Part shown: positions 17,156-26,823 of the stretch, one piece after another
Layout: the number at the start of each line of letters is the position of its first letter
How positions within the stretch are numbered: the stretch's first letter is position 1
Assembly: GCF_014208045.1 (NCBI RefSeq)
Contig: NZ_JACHML010000001.1
Location: 124,001 to 188,000, forward strand
Length of the DNA: 64,000 nucleotides
Direction: 5' to 3'
Origin: Microbacterium thalassium
Lineage (GTDB): Bacteria; Actinomycetota; Actinomycetes; Actinomycetales; Microbacteriaceae
Program-made: the position numbers and the translations under genes
The notes under the pieces: model-generated
Told to the model about the DNA's origin: nothing
What the model saw: only the letters and a program-made list of their open reading frames with translations
Database searches by the model: none

Positions 17156-17988
17156 AGCTGGTCTCCTCCCGCGGCCGTGGCGAAGCCGCGCACGCCGATG
17201 CCGCCGTCGGCGTTGATGATGGCTCCGGTGATGACGCTCGCGTTGCGGCGCGACGCGAGCAGGACGAACGGGCCCGTGGAGTCCGCGGGGTCGCTGGACG
17301 CGTCGTGGAGCGGCAGCCACATGTTCGGCTCGCCGGTGCGCTTGGCGAAGGACTGCTCGATCGAACGCTCGCCCATGCCGATCGACTCGGGTCCGCGCAG
17401 GTCTGTGCGCAGCCCCCCGATCGCCACGCCGTTCACGCGCACCTTGGGCGCGAGCTCGTACGCCAGCTGGGTCACCAGGCCCCGGATCGCGTGCTTGGAC
17501 GCGGTGTACGCGGGACCTCCCCCGGCCGGATAGAACGCCGCGTTGGACAGCGTCATGACGATGCATCCGCCGCTGTCGACGAGCGCCCGCCACGCAGCCG
17601 ACACCGTGAGCACGCACCCCTTGACGTTGATGTCGAACAGCTCGTCGCAGATCGCCGCCATCTCGGCGGACGTCGTGCGGTGGATCGACCGGTTGAAGTC
17701 CCAGATCCCCGCGTTGGGGACGAGGACGTCGATCGCACCGAAGCGGTCCAGCGCGGCGGCGACAGCGGCCTCGAGGTCCACGGTGGAGCGCACATCGCCC
17801 GTCAGCGCGAGCACGCGATCGGGGACGACGCCCGCCTCGTCGGCGAGGGTCGCGACCCCCTCGATCGAGCGATCGAAGATGACGACGCCGTGCGCGCCCT
17901 CCTGCAGGAACCGCAGGGCGACGGCGCGCCCGATCCCCGATCCGCCGCCGGTGATGAAGGCGACGTCGCCGTCCAGCCATCCGATCAT
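17152..17988 (-). CDS. hcaB: cis-dihydrodiol dehydrogenase (HcaB/BphB-like SDR)
   Basis: A 278-residue classical SDR starting at ATG 17988 with GGAG upstream; the longer reading frame upstream overlaps hcaF and is not used. The NAD-binding motif is ITGGGSGIG (about 12-20), VPNAGIWD follows, and the active site is YTASKHAIRG. The length and the VPNAGIWD motif fit BphB/HcaB enzymes, which oxidise the cis-dihydrodiol made by the Rieske dioxygenase to the catechol, yielding NADH. It lies between the dioxygenase beta subunit gene (26-bp gap) and the GNAT-like gene (4-bp overlap). Confidence 0.9.
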   Translation of the reverse strand: MIGWLDGDVAFITGGGSGIGRAVALRFLQEGAHGVVIFDRSIEGVATLADEAGVVPDRVLALTGDVRSTVDLEAAVAAALDRFGAIDVLVPNAGIWDFNRSIHRTTSAEMAAICDELFDINVKGCVLTVSAAWRALVDSGGCIVMTLSNAAFYPAGGGPAYTASKHAIRGLVTQLAYELAPKVRVNGVAIGGLRTDLRGPESIGMGERSIEQSFAKRTGEPNMWLPLHDASSDPADSTGPFVLLASRRNASVITGAIINADGGIGVRGFATAAGGDQL

Positions 17989-18014
17989 CCGACGCACTCC
18001 TCGCAGCCCGGGCA

Positions 18015-18614
18015 TCAGAAGAACGTCGAGATGTTCTTGGTCAGCAGCACGTTCTGCTCGAACAGGATCGTCCGCTTGACGACCTCGTAGCCGTGGACGC
18101 CGTCGCGGCGGAGGATGTCCGTCCGGCCGCCCGCGTAGAGGTCGGTCTCGGTGTGCAGGCGGTTCCGGTAGCAGAGGAAGGCGCTGCGCACCTGCAGCAG
18201 GCCGTCGCTGCGCTCTCGGACCGAGATGTTGGACACCAGGTGGCGGGTGCGGCTGGGCGGGTCCTCGGCCCACGCCATGCCGGAGTCGAAGCGGCGGATG
18301 CGCCAGGCCAGCGAGTCGCGCGTCTCATCGTAGAACGCGGCCTCGCCGGGGGCGTGGACCGACAGCGCCTGCTGACGCCGCAGGCGGTTGGTGCGCACGG
18401 GCGCCCAGTAGTGCAGGTCCTCGGCGAGCATCTCGAGCCAGTCGGCGAACCGGCCGTCGTCGAGGAGCTCGGCCTCGAGGTTGTAGAACTGGGTCACCTC
18501 GAAGTGCGTCTGGAGGTCCGCCAGGTGAAGGCCGTCGATCTCGTCGTCGAGGATGCCGGTCGACGTGCTGGTCGCGCCGTTGAGGGTGGCGGGGTTCAGG
18601 TACGTGTCGGTCAT
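18015..18614 (-). CDS. hcaF: Aromatic-ring-hydroxylating dioxygenase beta subunit (HcaF-like)
   Basis: The 199-residue protein is a ring-hydroxylating beta subunit (SnoaL/NTF2-like fold). Diagnostic stretches are VTQFYNLEAELLDDGRFADWLEMLAEDLHYWAPVR (about 40-74), HLVSNISVRE and the C-terminal KRTILFEQNVLLTKNISTFF. Beta subunits carry no cofactor and stabilise the alpha3beta3 oxygenase. Unusually for hca operons, it is separated from the alpha subunit gene by the ferredoxin and reductase genes. An RBS-like GGAAGGAGACGG precedes the ATG. Confidence 0.92.
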   Translation of the reverse strand: MTDTYLNPATLNGATSTSTGILDDEIDGLHLADLQTHFEVTQFYNLEAELLDDGRFADWLEMLAEDLHYWAPVRTNRLRRQQALSVHAPGEAAFYDETRDSLAWRIRRFDSGMAWAEDPPSRTRHLVSNISVRERSDGLLQVRSAFLCYRNRLHTETDLYAGGRTDILRRDGVHGYEVVKRTILFEQNVLLTKNISTFF

Positions 18615-18638
18615 GTCCGTCTCCTTCCGGGCCGCGCG

Positions 18639-19859
18639 TCAGCGCGCCGCCCTGAGCAGTCCGCGCAGCCCGACCGACGGATCGGCCAGCTCCGCGGCGG
18701 TGACCGGGATGCGCTGGTCGATCAGGCGGCGTGCCGCACGGATCGTCATGGTGTCGTCGATGGCGGCGGCTCCCACGAGCGCGCCGTCGTCGACGAGGAA
18801 CACCGTCGGGTGGTCGCCCGGGCGGATGACGACCTGGCCGGCTCCGGTGAGCCGCCCGGTCGCTTCGAGGTGGATGCCGTGCCGATCCGACCAGAACCAT
18901 GCGGCGCCGTCCGAGATCGGCTCCTGGCCGAGCATGTCGCGGGCGGCGCGCTGGCCGTCGAGCTGCGCGGACTCCCAGTGCTCGGCGCGCCGGAGGAGCG
19001 CGCCCTCGTCGTCGCGGCGGCGGCACACGTCGCCCGCGGCGTAGACGCCGTCGGCGCTGGTCCGGTGCCGCGCGTCGACGATGACGCCGCCGTCCACATC
19101 GATGCCGGCCGCCTCGGCCAGCTCGGTGTTCGGGACGATGCCGATGCCGACCACGACCAGGTCGGCGGCGATCCGGCGTCCGCCGTCGAGGACGACGTCG
19201 ACACCGTCCTCGCCCGGCTCGAACGCCGCGGTGAGACCCTGGATCGTCGTCAGCCCCTTCGCCGTGTGCATCCCGTGGAGGTGGCCGGCCATGTGCTCGC
19301 CGACGGCGGGGACGAGAGGCGTCTCGACCGGGTCGATGAGGGTGACCTCCGCCCCCGCGGTCTGAAGGGCCGAGGCCAGCTCCGCGCCGATGAGGCCCGC
19401 GCCGACGACGGCGACGCGCGTCCCCGCCGTCACGCTCTCGCGGAGGGCGACGGCATCCGCGAACGTGCGCAGCACGCGCACCTGCGGCAGGTCGCCGCCC
19501 GGGATCGGGAGCGTGCGCGGGCGTCCGCCGGTGGCGAGCAGGATGGTGTCGGCCGGGATGACGTCCCCGTCGTCGAGCGTCACCGTGCGCGCCTGCGCGT
19601 CGACCGCGACGGCCGCGCGGCCGAAGCGCGCGTCGATGGCCTTGGCGGCGAGCGCAGCCGCATCGGCGAACGCGATCTTCTCCAGCGAGAAGTCGGCCCG
19701 GAACAGGTCCTTCGACAGCGGCGGCCGGTCGTAGGCGGCGGGCTCGGGATCCACGATCGTGATCGCGCCGGAGTGCCCGAGGGCGCGGAGGGTGTCGGCG
19801 GCGCTGTAGCCGGCGAGCCCGCCGCCGACGATGACGACGCGTCCGGCATCCCGTGTCAC
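18639..19859 (-). CDS. hcaD: Ferredoxin-NAD(P)+ reductase of the dioxygenase (HcaD-like)
   Basis: A 406-residue FAD protein starting at GTG 19859, which overlaps the ferredoxin stop (GTGA). It has two dinucleotide motifs, VVIVGGGLAGYSAADTL (FAD, about 8-24) and VAVVGAGLIGAELAS (NAD, about 145-160). The YDRPPLSKDLF and VYAAGDVCRRRD sequences are typical of BphA4/HcaD reductases, and a C-terminal reductase domain begins at about 325. It passes electrons from NADH to the Rieske ferredoxin. A complete, uninterrupted gene. Confidence 0.93.
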   Translation of the reverse strand: MTRDAGRVVIVGGGLAGYSAADTLRALGHSGAITIVDPEPAAYDRPPLSKDLFRADFSLEKIAFADAAALAAKAIDARFGRAAVAVDAQARTVTLDDGDVIPADTILLATGGRPRTLPIPGGDLPQVRVLRTFADAVALRESVTAGTRVAVVGAGLIGAELASALQTAGAEVTLIDPVETPLVPAVGEHMAGHLHGMHTAKGLTTIQGLTAAFEPGEDGVDVVLDGGRRIAADLVVVGIGIVPNTELAEAAGIDVDGGVIVDARHRTSADGVYAAGDVCRRRDDEGALLRRAEHWESAQLDGQRAARDMLGQEPISDGAAWFWSDRHGIHLEATGRLTGAGQVVIRPGDHPTVFLVDDGALVGAAAIDDTMTIRAARRLIDQRIPVTAAELADPSVGLRGLLRAAR

Positions 19860-20200
19860 GACGCGATCCGATCCGGGTTGGGCACCACGCGGATGTCGGC
19901 GCCGCTGACGATCACGCGGTGACAGGCGACGTCGACGGTCGCGGGCATCGACTGCACGGCGCCGTCCTTGAGGCAGAACTTGCCCGCGTGGAGCGGGCAC
20001 TCCACGATGCCGTTCTCGACCCAGCCCTCCGACAGCGACGCGGTCTCGTGCGTGCACGTGTCGTCGAGGGCGAAGAACTCGCCGTCGTCGTTGAACACCG
20101 CGACGTCGTCGACGGTGCCGAGCACGGCGGCGTCGATCTTGATGCCCTCGCCGTCGGGGATCTCGCCCGCCTGCGCGACGAGGATTCCTTCTTCGCTCAT
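19856..20200 (-). CDS. hcaC: Rieske [2Fe-2S] ferredoxin of the dioxygenase (HcaC-like)
   Basis: The 114-residue protein has the two Rieske cluster motifs CTH (Cys49, His51) and CPLH (Cys68, His71, in CPLHAGKF). The size matches BphA3/HcaC ferredoxins (about 105-115 residues). It shuttles single electrons from HcaD to the HcaE oxygenase. I start it at ATG 20200, with GGAG six bases upstream and an ATGA overlap with the hcaE stop; the ATG at 20221 has no RBS. Confidence 0.94.
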   Translation of the reverse strand: MSEEGILVAQAGEIPDGEGIKIDAAVLGTVDDVAVFNDDGEFFALDDTCTHETASLSEGWVENGIVECPLHAGKFCLKDGAVQSMPATVDVACHRVIVSGADIRVVPNPDRIAS

Positions 20201-21561
20201 GACTGCTCCGTCTCGTGCCACGCGGGCGTGTTCATCAGCTCGGCCCAGCGGCGGTAGAAGCGGCGGCCGGCCGAGTCGCTGTACAGCGTGCTCGTGGAGC
20301 CGGGGTACACCCCGTCCTCGCGCTCGCTGCCGATCCCCATCTGGTAGTTGAGGGGGACCCTGTTGGTCTGCCAGCCGCGCGAGATCGCCTGGATCTCGCT
20401 CCAGTTCTCGCCGTCGTCCTGCTCGAAGATGCCCGACGGCCCGAACGTGCGCAGGTTGTACAGGCGCTGGGCCTCACGGACCTCTTCGGGCATCGACTTG
20501 TCGAGCACCGTCCACGCCCAGATCTCGATCTCGTCGGGCCCCTTCGGGTGCCACACGCGGATCGATCCGTTGACCGGCAGGTACGAGAAGTTCGGGAACA
20601 CCGTCGCGTGCCCGGTGGTCATCGGCCCCTGCACGCGCGCCTGGCCGAGTCGCCCGGCCAGGGCCGCGTAGTCGTAGTACTCGTGGACCGGCTGCGCGTC
20701 GAAGCGGGATTTCGGATGCGTCGGGAAGCCGGTGCCGTTCCCCCGCTCGTCGGAGTACTGGCGTCCGGGCGTCTCGGCGATCTCCTTCTTGGGGCCCCGG
20801 CCGGTCGGCGAGAGGACCATGAGCGCCGAGGCGTGCGACATGTTGACGTGGTACCAGTCGGTGCCGAACTGCTCGGCGGCCAGCTTCCAATTGCCCTTCA
20901 GGATCCACTTGGTGATCCCGCCGACGATGGTCGTCCCCTCACTGTCGCGGTCGAGGAAGGCCTCCATGTAGTACTTCATGTCGCCGAGCTGCTCGTCCAG
21001 CGTCGGCGCTTGGGGGTTCCAGGTGGCGAAGATGAGACCGAGCACGGTGTCGAGCTGGGCGACCTCCAGCAGACCCCACTGGTCGCGGTCCCAGCCACCC
21101 TCGGGGTAGGCGGCCTCGTTCGGGACGCTGATGAGGCGACCCTCGAGGTCGTACGACCACCCGTGATACGTGCACGTGAACGCGCGCGTCTGCCCGTAGT
21201 CGGCACGCAGCACGCGCGCCCCGCGGTGCCGGCACGAGTTGAGGAACGCCCGGATGCGGCCGGACTTGTCCTTCGTGACGATCACGGGGTCCTCGCCCAT
21301 GTACGTCGTGAAGAAGTCACCCGGCCTCTGCAGCTGCTCGACGTGGCCGAGGAACAGCCAGCTCGTCGCGAAGACCCGCGCCTGCTCCTGCTCGTAGAGC
21401 CGCTGGTCGGTGAAGATCGCCCGGTCGAGGTACCCGCCGTCCATGTCGACGAGTCCTGAGACGTCGATGCTCGGGTCGAAGCCGCGGGGGCGGTGGATGT
21501 CTCCCGTCGGGAACATGTGCCGTTCGCCCTCGTGGGTGCTGGGCAGTTGCGTGATGGCCAT
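20197..21561 (-). CDS. hcaE: Aromatic-ring-hydroxylating dioxygenase alpha subunit (HcaE-like)
   Basis: A 454-residue oxygenase, the length of E. coli HcaE (453). The Rieske ligands are Cys110/His112 (CRHRGARV) and Cys130/His133 (CTYHGWSY). The mononuclear Fe ligands His238 and His243 lie in TDWYHVNMSHAS, with a probable Asp in the EQDDGENW region (about 397). It adds O2 across the ring of an aryl acid to give a cis-dihydrodiol. The C-terminal YRRWAELMNTPAW matches the HcaE/BphA1 group. The ATG at 21561 overlaps the mhpD stop by one base. Phenylpropionate/cinnamate as substrate is inferred from the partner genes. Confidence 0.93.
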   Translation of the reverse strand: MAITQLPSTHEGERHMFPTGDIHRPRGFDPSIDVSGLVDMDGGYLDRAIFTDQRLYEQEQARVFATSWLFLGHVEQLQRPGDFFTTYMGEDPVIVTKDKSGRIRAFLNSCRHRGARVLRADYGQTRAFTCTYHGWSYDLEGRLISVPNEAAYPEGGWDRDQWGLLEVAQLDTVLGLIFATWNPQAPTLDEQLGDMKYYMEAFLDRDSEGTTIVGGITKWILKGNWKLAAEQFGTDWYHVNMSHASALMVLSPTGRGPKKEIAETPGRQYSDERGNGTGFPTHPKSRFDAQPVHEYYDYAALAGRLGQARVQGPMTTGHATVFPNFSYLPVNGSIRVWHPKGPDEIEIWAWTVLDKSMPEEVREAQRLYNLRTFGPSGIFEQDDGENWSEIQAISRGWQTNRVPLNYQMGIGSEREDGVYPGSTSTLYSDSAGRRFYRRWAELMNTPAWHETEQS

Positions 21562-22397
21562 CAGGCGCCTCCTTGCGCGGTGGTCATGGGCAGGGTGCGG
21601 AACGCGACCGCGGGGAAGCCCTCTGCGGATGCCTCCCACGACTGGCCGGGCGCGAGCGGCGCAGCCCGGTCGACGGCGCCGGCGAGCACGACGTCCCCGG
21701 CCTGGAACGCGTCGCCGAACGCGCCGATCGCGTCGGCGAGCCAGCGCAGCGACACCAGGGGGTCTCCGAGGACCGCCGATCCCGGGCCGGCGGCGACCTG
21801 CTCGCCGTCGCGCCGCATCGTGACGATCGCCTCGGGAAGCGCCGCCAGGAGCGAGCGCGTGGGGGCGACGAATCCGCCCGTGACGATGCGCGCGCTCGAG
21901 GCGTTGTCGGCGACGGTGTCGACGAGGCCGATCTTCCAGTCGGCGACGCGCGAGTCGATGATCTCCAGGGCGACCGCGACGCCGTCGACGGCGTCGGCGA
22001 GTTCCTCCGCGGAGGGGGACGGATGCAGGTCGCGGCCGATCCGGAACGCGAACTCGGCCTCGACGCGCGGAGCGATCAGCGCCGCGGCGTCGAGCTCGCC
22101 GCCGTCTGGGACCACCATCGCGTCGGTGATGACGCCGAAGTCGGGCGAGTCGACGCCGAGCTGCTGCTGCATGGCGAGGGAGGTCAGGCCGATCTTCCGG
22201 CCGACGCGGCGCTCGCCCGCGGCTTCTCGCACACCGATGTTGAAGCGCTGGATCTCGTAGGCGTCGCCGACGGTCAGCGCGGCGTTCGTCGCCGAGGGCG
22301 TCGGGATCGGCCGGCGCAGGCGCTCGGCCTCGCGGAGCTCGTCGGCGAGGATGCGAAGCTCCGGCGTCAGCGAGGGAGAAACGGTGGTCACGACCAC
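21561..22397 (-). CDS. mhpD: 2-hydroxypenta-2,4-dienoate hydratase (MhpD)
   Basis: The 278-residue protein belongs to the fumarylacetoacetase-superfamily hydratases. IGLTSLAMQQQLGVDSPDFGVITDAM (about 65-90) and the acidic metal-site region EAEFAFRIGRDL are characteristic of MhpD/DmpE/BphH enzymes. It adds water to 2-hydroxypentadienoate to give 4-hydroxy-2-oxovalerate for MhpE. It is the first gene of the long minus-strand operon, 82 bp after the XRE-cupin regulator on the same strand. Confidence 0.93.
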   Translation of the reverse strand: MVVTTVSPSLTPELRILADELREAERLRRPIPTPSATNAALTVGDAYEIQRFNIGVREAAGERRVGRKIGLTSLAMQQQLGVDSPDFGVITDAMVVPDGGELDAAALIAPRVEAEFAFRIGRDLHPSPSAEELADAVDGVAVALEIIDSRVADWKIGLVDTVADNASSARIVTGGFVAPTRSLLAALPEAIVTMRRDGEQVAAGPGSAVLGDPLVSLRWLADAIGAFGDAFQAGDVVLAGAVDRAAPLAPGQSWEASAEGFPAVAFRTLPMTTAQGGA

Positions 22398-22479
22398 AGC
22401 GTCCCTCGCCTCCGCCGCGAGGTGAACTCGGTGTGCCGCACTCCGGCACGGATGGGCGAGCGGGGTCAGCGGACCCGGG

Positions 22480-23055
22480 TCAGAACCAGCCGCCGTCCTC
22501 GTCCATCGTCAGCTGAGGCGACGTCGTGCACGCGAACAGGGTGGCGACCGGAGTGATCGCCTCGAGGAAGTGCTCGGTGTCCGCCGGGAAGCGGACGAAG
22601 TCGCCGACCACGGCCACGGCCGGGGAGGTGGTCGGCCCCAGCCTCAGCTCGCCCTCGAGGACATAGCAGTGCCGCAGCGCACCTCGGCCGCGTGCCGGGT
22701 AGACCGCTCGACCCCGGTTGGTGTCGACCCGGATGAGCGCGTTCGTGACGTACCCGGAGCCGAATGCCTGATCGAGGGGCCGCTCGCGCACCTTGCCCGA
22801 TCGGCGCCAGATCGCGCTGGCGGCGTGACTGTGCAGCACCTCGGTGCCGAGCTCGGTCAGCAGCGCCCGCGCGCTCACGCCGAGACTCGACGCCAGGCGC
22901 TCGACGGTGTCGATCGTGGGGTTCCCCTGGCCGCTTTCGATGCTCGCGATCGTCTGTTTCGCCAGACCGGCGCGCTCTCCCAGGGCGGCCATCGACATGC
23001 CGCGTTCGTGGCGATAGCGCTTGACATTCCGCCCGACGACGTCGCTGACGGCCAT
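22480..23055 (-). CDS. XRE-family regulator with C-terminal cupin domain
   Basis: This 191-residue protein has an N-terminal helix-turn-helix (RYRHERGMSMAALGERAGLAKQTIASIESG, about 13-42) and a cupin effector domain at about 100-180 (CYVLEGELRLG, FVRFPADTEHFLEAI). Such XRE-cupin proteins sense small metabolites and repress catabolic or amine genes. I start at ATG 23055. It precedes mhpD by 82 bp on the same strand and is divergent from iclR, so it is a prime candidate for controlling the aromatic operon. The ligand is unknown. Confidence 0.88.
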   Translation of the reverse strand: MAVSDVVGRNVKRYRHERGMSMAALGERAGLAKQTIASIESGQGNPTIDTVERLASSLGVSARALLTELGTEVLHSHAASAIWRRSGKVRERPLDQAFGSGYVTNALIRVDTNRGRAVYPARGRGALRHCYVLEGELRLGPTTSPAVAVVGDFVRFPADTEHFLEAITPVATLFACTTSPQLTMDEDGGWF

Positions 23056-23085
23056 CTCCACCGCCCCTTCCCGACCGCTCGAGGC

Positions 23086-23111
23086 GGTCCAGTGAAATGT
23101 ACCACCGGACC
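23086..23111. promoter_or_regulatory. Candidate operator between XRE-cupin and iclR genes
   Basis: GGTCCAGTG (23086-23094) and CACCGGACC (23103-23111) form a 9-bp inverted repeat with one mismatch and an 8-bp spacer, in the 127-bp divergent intergenic region. Either neighbouring regulator could bind it. Confidence 0.4.
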
Positions 23112-23182
23112 ATTGCAACACCCCCACGCCCGGGCGACACTGGTCTGCATCCACAGGTCGCATCGACGGAGATGGGGAGCCG

Positions 23183-23971
23183 ATGAGCACAACGGACAGC
23201 AGCCGAGACGAGCGCTCGGCCGTGGACAAGGCGATCAGCGTCATGCGCGCGTTCGGCGAGGAAGCACACGTCGGAGTGGGCGTCAGCGAACTGGCCCGGC
23301 GTGCCGATCTCAGCAAGTCGACGACGTTCCGGCTGCTGGCGACGCTCGAGTCGAACGGAGTCGTCGAGCGGGTCGGCACCGCCTACCGCCTCGGCGCGCT
23401 GCTCGACGACCTCAGCGCGAGCAAGGACAGCCCGCTGCACGATCTGGCGCGCGACGCTCTCACGCCGTTCCTCGCCGAGCTCTACGAGGCGACGCACCTG
23501 ACCGTGCAGCTCGCCGCGCTCCGCGGCTCGCACGTGATCTACCTCAACAAGCTCGAGGGCCACCAGCGCCTGCGGTCCCCCAGTCGGATCGGCGGCCGCA
23601 TGCCCGCCTACTGCACCGCCGTCGGGAAGGTGCTGCTGGCCGGCGACGGCGTCGCCGCCGAGCAGGCGCTGCGCTCGCCGCGCCACCGGTGGACCGCGAA
23701 CACCATCGTCGACGAGGACGCCTTCGCCGACGAGCTGGACCGCGTCCGCAGCAACGGTCTCGCCCTCGACCGGGGCGAGTCGCTCGAGACGCTCGCGTGC
23801 ATCGCCGCACCCGTGCGCGGCGCGAACGGTCAGGTCGTGGCGGCGCTGTCGGTGTCGGGAGACGCCGCGACGTTCCCGGCGCTGCGATACGAGCGGGTCC
23901 TGCGCAGCGTCGCCTACTCGGCCTCGCGCGTGATGTCGGCGCAGCAGCGCTCGCGCACCGCCGCCGCCTGA
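23183..23971 (+). CDS. IclR family transcriptional regulator
   Basis: A 262-residue regulator. The winged helix-turn-helix (about 15-75) contains GVSELARRADLSKSTTFRLLATLESNGVVERVGTAYRLG, and the GAF-like effector domain (about 90-255) contains GRMPAYCTAVGKVLLA and the ALSVSGDAATFP C-terminal motif. IclR proteins typically control aromatic-acid and acetate catabolism genes divergently. It is divergent from the XRE-cupin/mhp operon and convergent (5-bp gap) with the acyl-CoA ligase. Effector unknown. Confidence 0.92.
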   Translation: MSTTDSSRDERSAVDKAISVMRAFGEEAHVGVGVSELARRADLSKSTTFRLLATLESNGVVERVGTAYRLGALLDDLSASKDSPLHDLARDALTPFLAELYEATHLTVQLAALRGSHVIYLNKLEGHQRLRSPSRIGGRMPAYCTAVGKVLLAGDGVAAEQALRSPRHRWTANTIVDEDAFADELDRVRSNGLALDRGESLETLACIAAPVRGANGQVVAALSVSGDAATFPALRYERVLRSVAYSASRVMSAQQRSRTAAA

Positions 23972-23976
23972 AGCGA

Positions 23977-25605
<1,629 letters not shown>

Positions 25606-25701
25606 TGCTCCTCCTCCAGACGGCGGTGTCCTTCGGGTACGAGCATGCCCGGCCTCGCGCGTGGCCGGGAGTGGTCGTGCCGGAGCGCGGCACGCGGGGA
25701 A

Positions 25702-25830
25702 TCAGCCGCCGTTGGAGATGATGCCCAGGACGCCCGAGACGATCATGTACAGCGCCACGGCCCCGACGACCACCCAGATGGTGATCCTCCCGCCGGAGAT
25801 CGAGCTCTTGGGCTCGTTCGGATCTTGCAT
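25702..25830 (-). CDS. 42-residue single-pass membrane protein
   Basis: A short ORF from ATG 25830 encodes a polar N-terminus (MQDPNEPKSSISGG) followed by one hydrophobic helix (ITIWVVVGAVALYMIVSG) and a Gly/Asn-rich tail. This is a typical actinobacterial small membrane protein layout. No family or function is recognised. It sits in an intergenic space of otherwise unclear content, upstream of the acyl-CoA ligase start on the same strand. Confidence 0.6.
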   Translation of the reverse strand: MQDPNEPKSSISGGRITIWVVVGAVALYMIVSGVLGIISNGG

Positions 25831-26001
25831 CCTTCGAGTGTAGGCGGCGGAGGGCCGCGGCGGCATGGACAGCCCTTGACCACGACGCCCGTGACTGCGA
25901 ACATCGCCACGTCGATGGCGACCGGCGGGACTTTCTCGCATCACCCGGGCGTTCCCGGAGGCTGCTGCGCGTCGCTGCGACGGAGCAGGAGGGAGCTCAC
26001 C

Positions 26002-26244
26002 ATGGAACCGTTCATCGGACAGATTCAGGCGTTCGCGTTCAGCTTCGCACCACGGGGCTGGGTGAAGTGCGAGGGTCAGATGCTGGACATCGTGCAGAAT
26101 CAGTCGCTGTTCAGCCTGCTGGGCGTCACGTACGGCGGGGACGGGCGAACCACGTTCGGGCTCCCCGACCTGCGGAAGCAGAGCAAGGCGGACGACCTCA
26201 ACTACTGCATCGCGATCCAGGGGATCTTCCCCAGCCGGAGCTGA
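26002..26244 (+). CDS. Minimal phage tail-collar (microcystin-dependent-like) protein
   Basis: The 80-residue protein begins like a tail-collar domain protein: a MEPFIGQI opening, FAPRGWVKCEGQ, LFSLLGVTYGGDGRTTFGLPDL. It then jumps straight to the family's C-terminal sequence (LNYCIAIQGIFPSRS). Full-length relatives are about 170 residues, so roughly 90 central residues are missing, yet both ends and the reading frame are intact. A GGAGGGAG RBS supports the start. No phage genes are nearby. Such free-standing proteins may be remnants of contractile-injection or tail systems, or secreted adhesins; the role is unknown. Confidence 0.82.
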   Translation: MEPFIGQIQAFAFSFAPRGWVKCEGQMLDIVQNQSLFSLLGVTYGGDGRTTFGLPDLRKQSKADDLNYCIAIQGIFPSRS

Positions 26245-26263
26245 CTCCGCGCCGGACGTCCGG

Positions 26264-26794
26264 TCATGATGATCCGGCGGCCGGGCTCTCACCACCTCGG
26301 GCGCGCGCGAGCAGCCTGCGCAGGATCGCGTTCAGGGCGTGCACGTCCTCTTCGCCGAGCTCGGCGGTGATGAGGTCCTGACCGCGCTGCGCGATCGGCG
26401 CGAGCAGGTCGTGCACGCGGACGCCATCCGGCGTCAGATACATCGGGCGCGACCCCCGAGGACCGCCGACGAGGACGATGAGCCCCTCTTCGGCGAGCCG
26501 GTTGACCGTGGGCGAGATCAGCGACTTGTTGATCGACAGCGATTCGGCGATCTCGGATGCCGCGAGCCCCGGCGTGGCGGCGACGGCCGCGAGGATCCGC
26601 CACTCGTTCGTCGACCGTCCGGTCTCGCTGCGGAACCCCTGGGACTGCGCGCTCACGAGCACGTTCGACAGCAGCGTCAGCAGGCGCGGCGTGAACTCCT
26701 CCGGCGGCAGCGCCGTCGGAAGCGGTTCGGTTGCGACGCCCTCGAGGCCGGCCGGGCGCTGGAGCACCGTGGCCCGCGGCTGCTCATCCGACAT
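26264..26794 (-). CDS. MarR family transcriptional regulator
   Basis: A 176-residue winged-helix regulator. The DNA-binding core is TPGLAASEIAESLSINKSLISPTVNRLAEEGLIVLVGGPRGSRPMYLT (about 75-122), flanked by the dimerisation helices. It lies 29 bp downstream of the aldehyde dehydrogenase gene on the same strand and is probably cotranscribed with it. The near-perfect inverted repeat in the divergent promoters at 28367-28429 is a plausible binding site, which would make it the autoregulated controller of both arms. Confidence 0.88.
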   Translation of the reverse strand: MSDEQPRATVLQRPAGLEGVATEPLPTALPPEEFTPRLLTLLSNVLVSAQSQGFRSETGRSTNEWRILAAVAATPGLAASEIAESLSINKSLISPTVNRLAEEGLIVLVGGPRGSRPMYLTPDGVRVHDLLAPIAQRGQDLITAELGEEDVHALNAILRRLLARARGGESPAAGSS

Positions 26795-26823
26795 CTCGCA
26801 CCTCCTCGATCGTCTTCCTCACG

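Noticed and set aside
18093..19922. 609-codon open frame on the plus strand
   Set aside because: It is antisense to hcaF, hcaD and the hcaC end, has no recognisable domain, and its composition follows the complementary strand.
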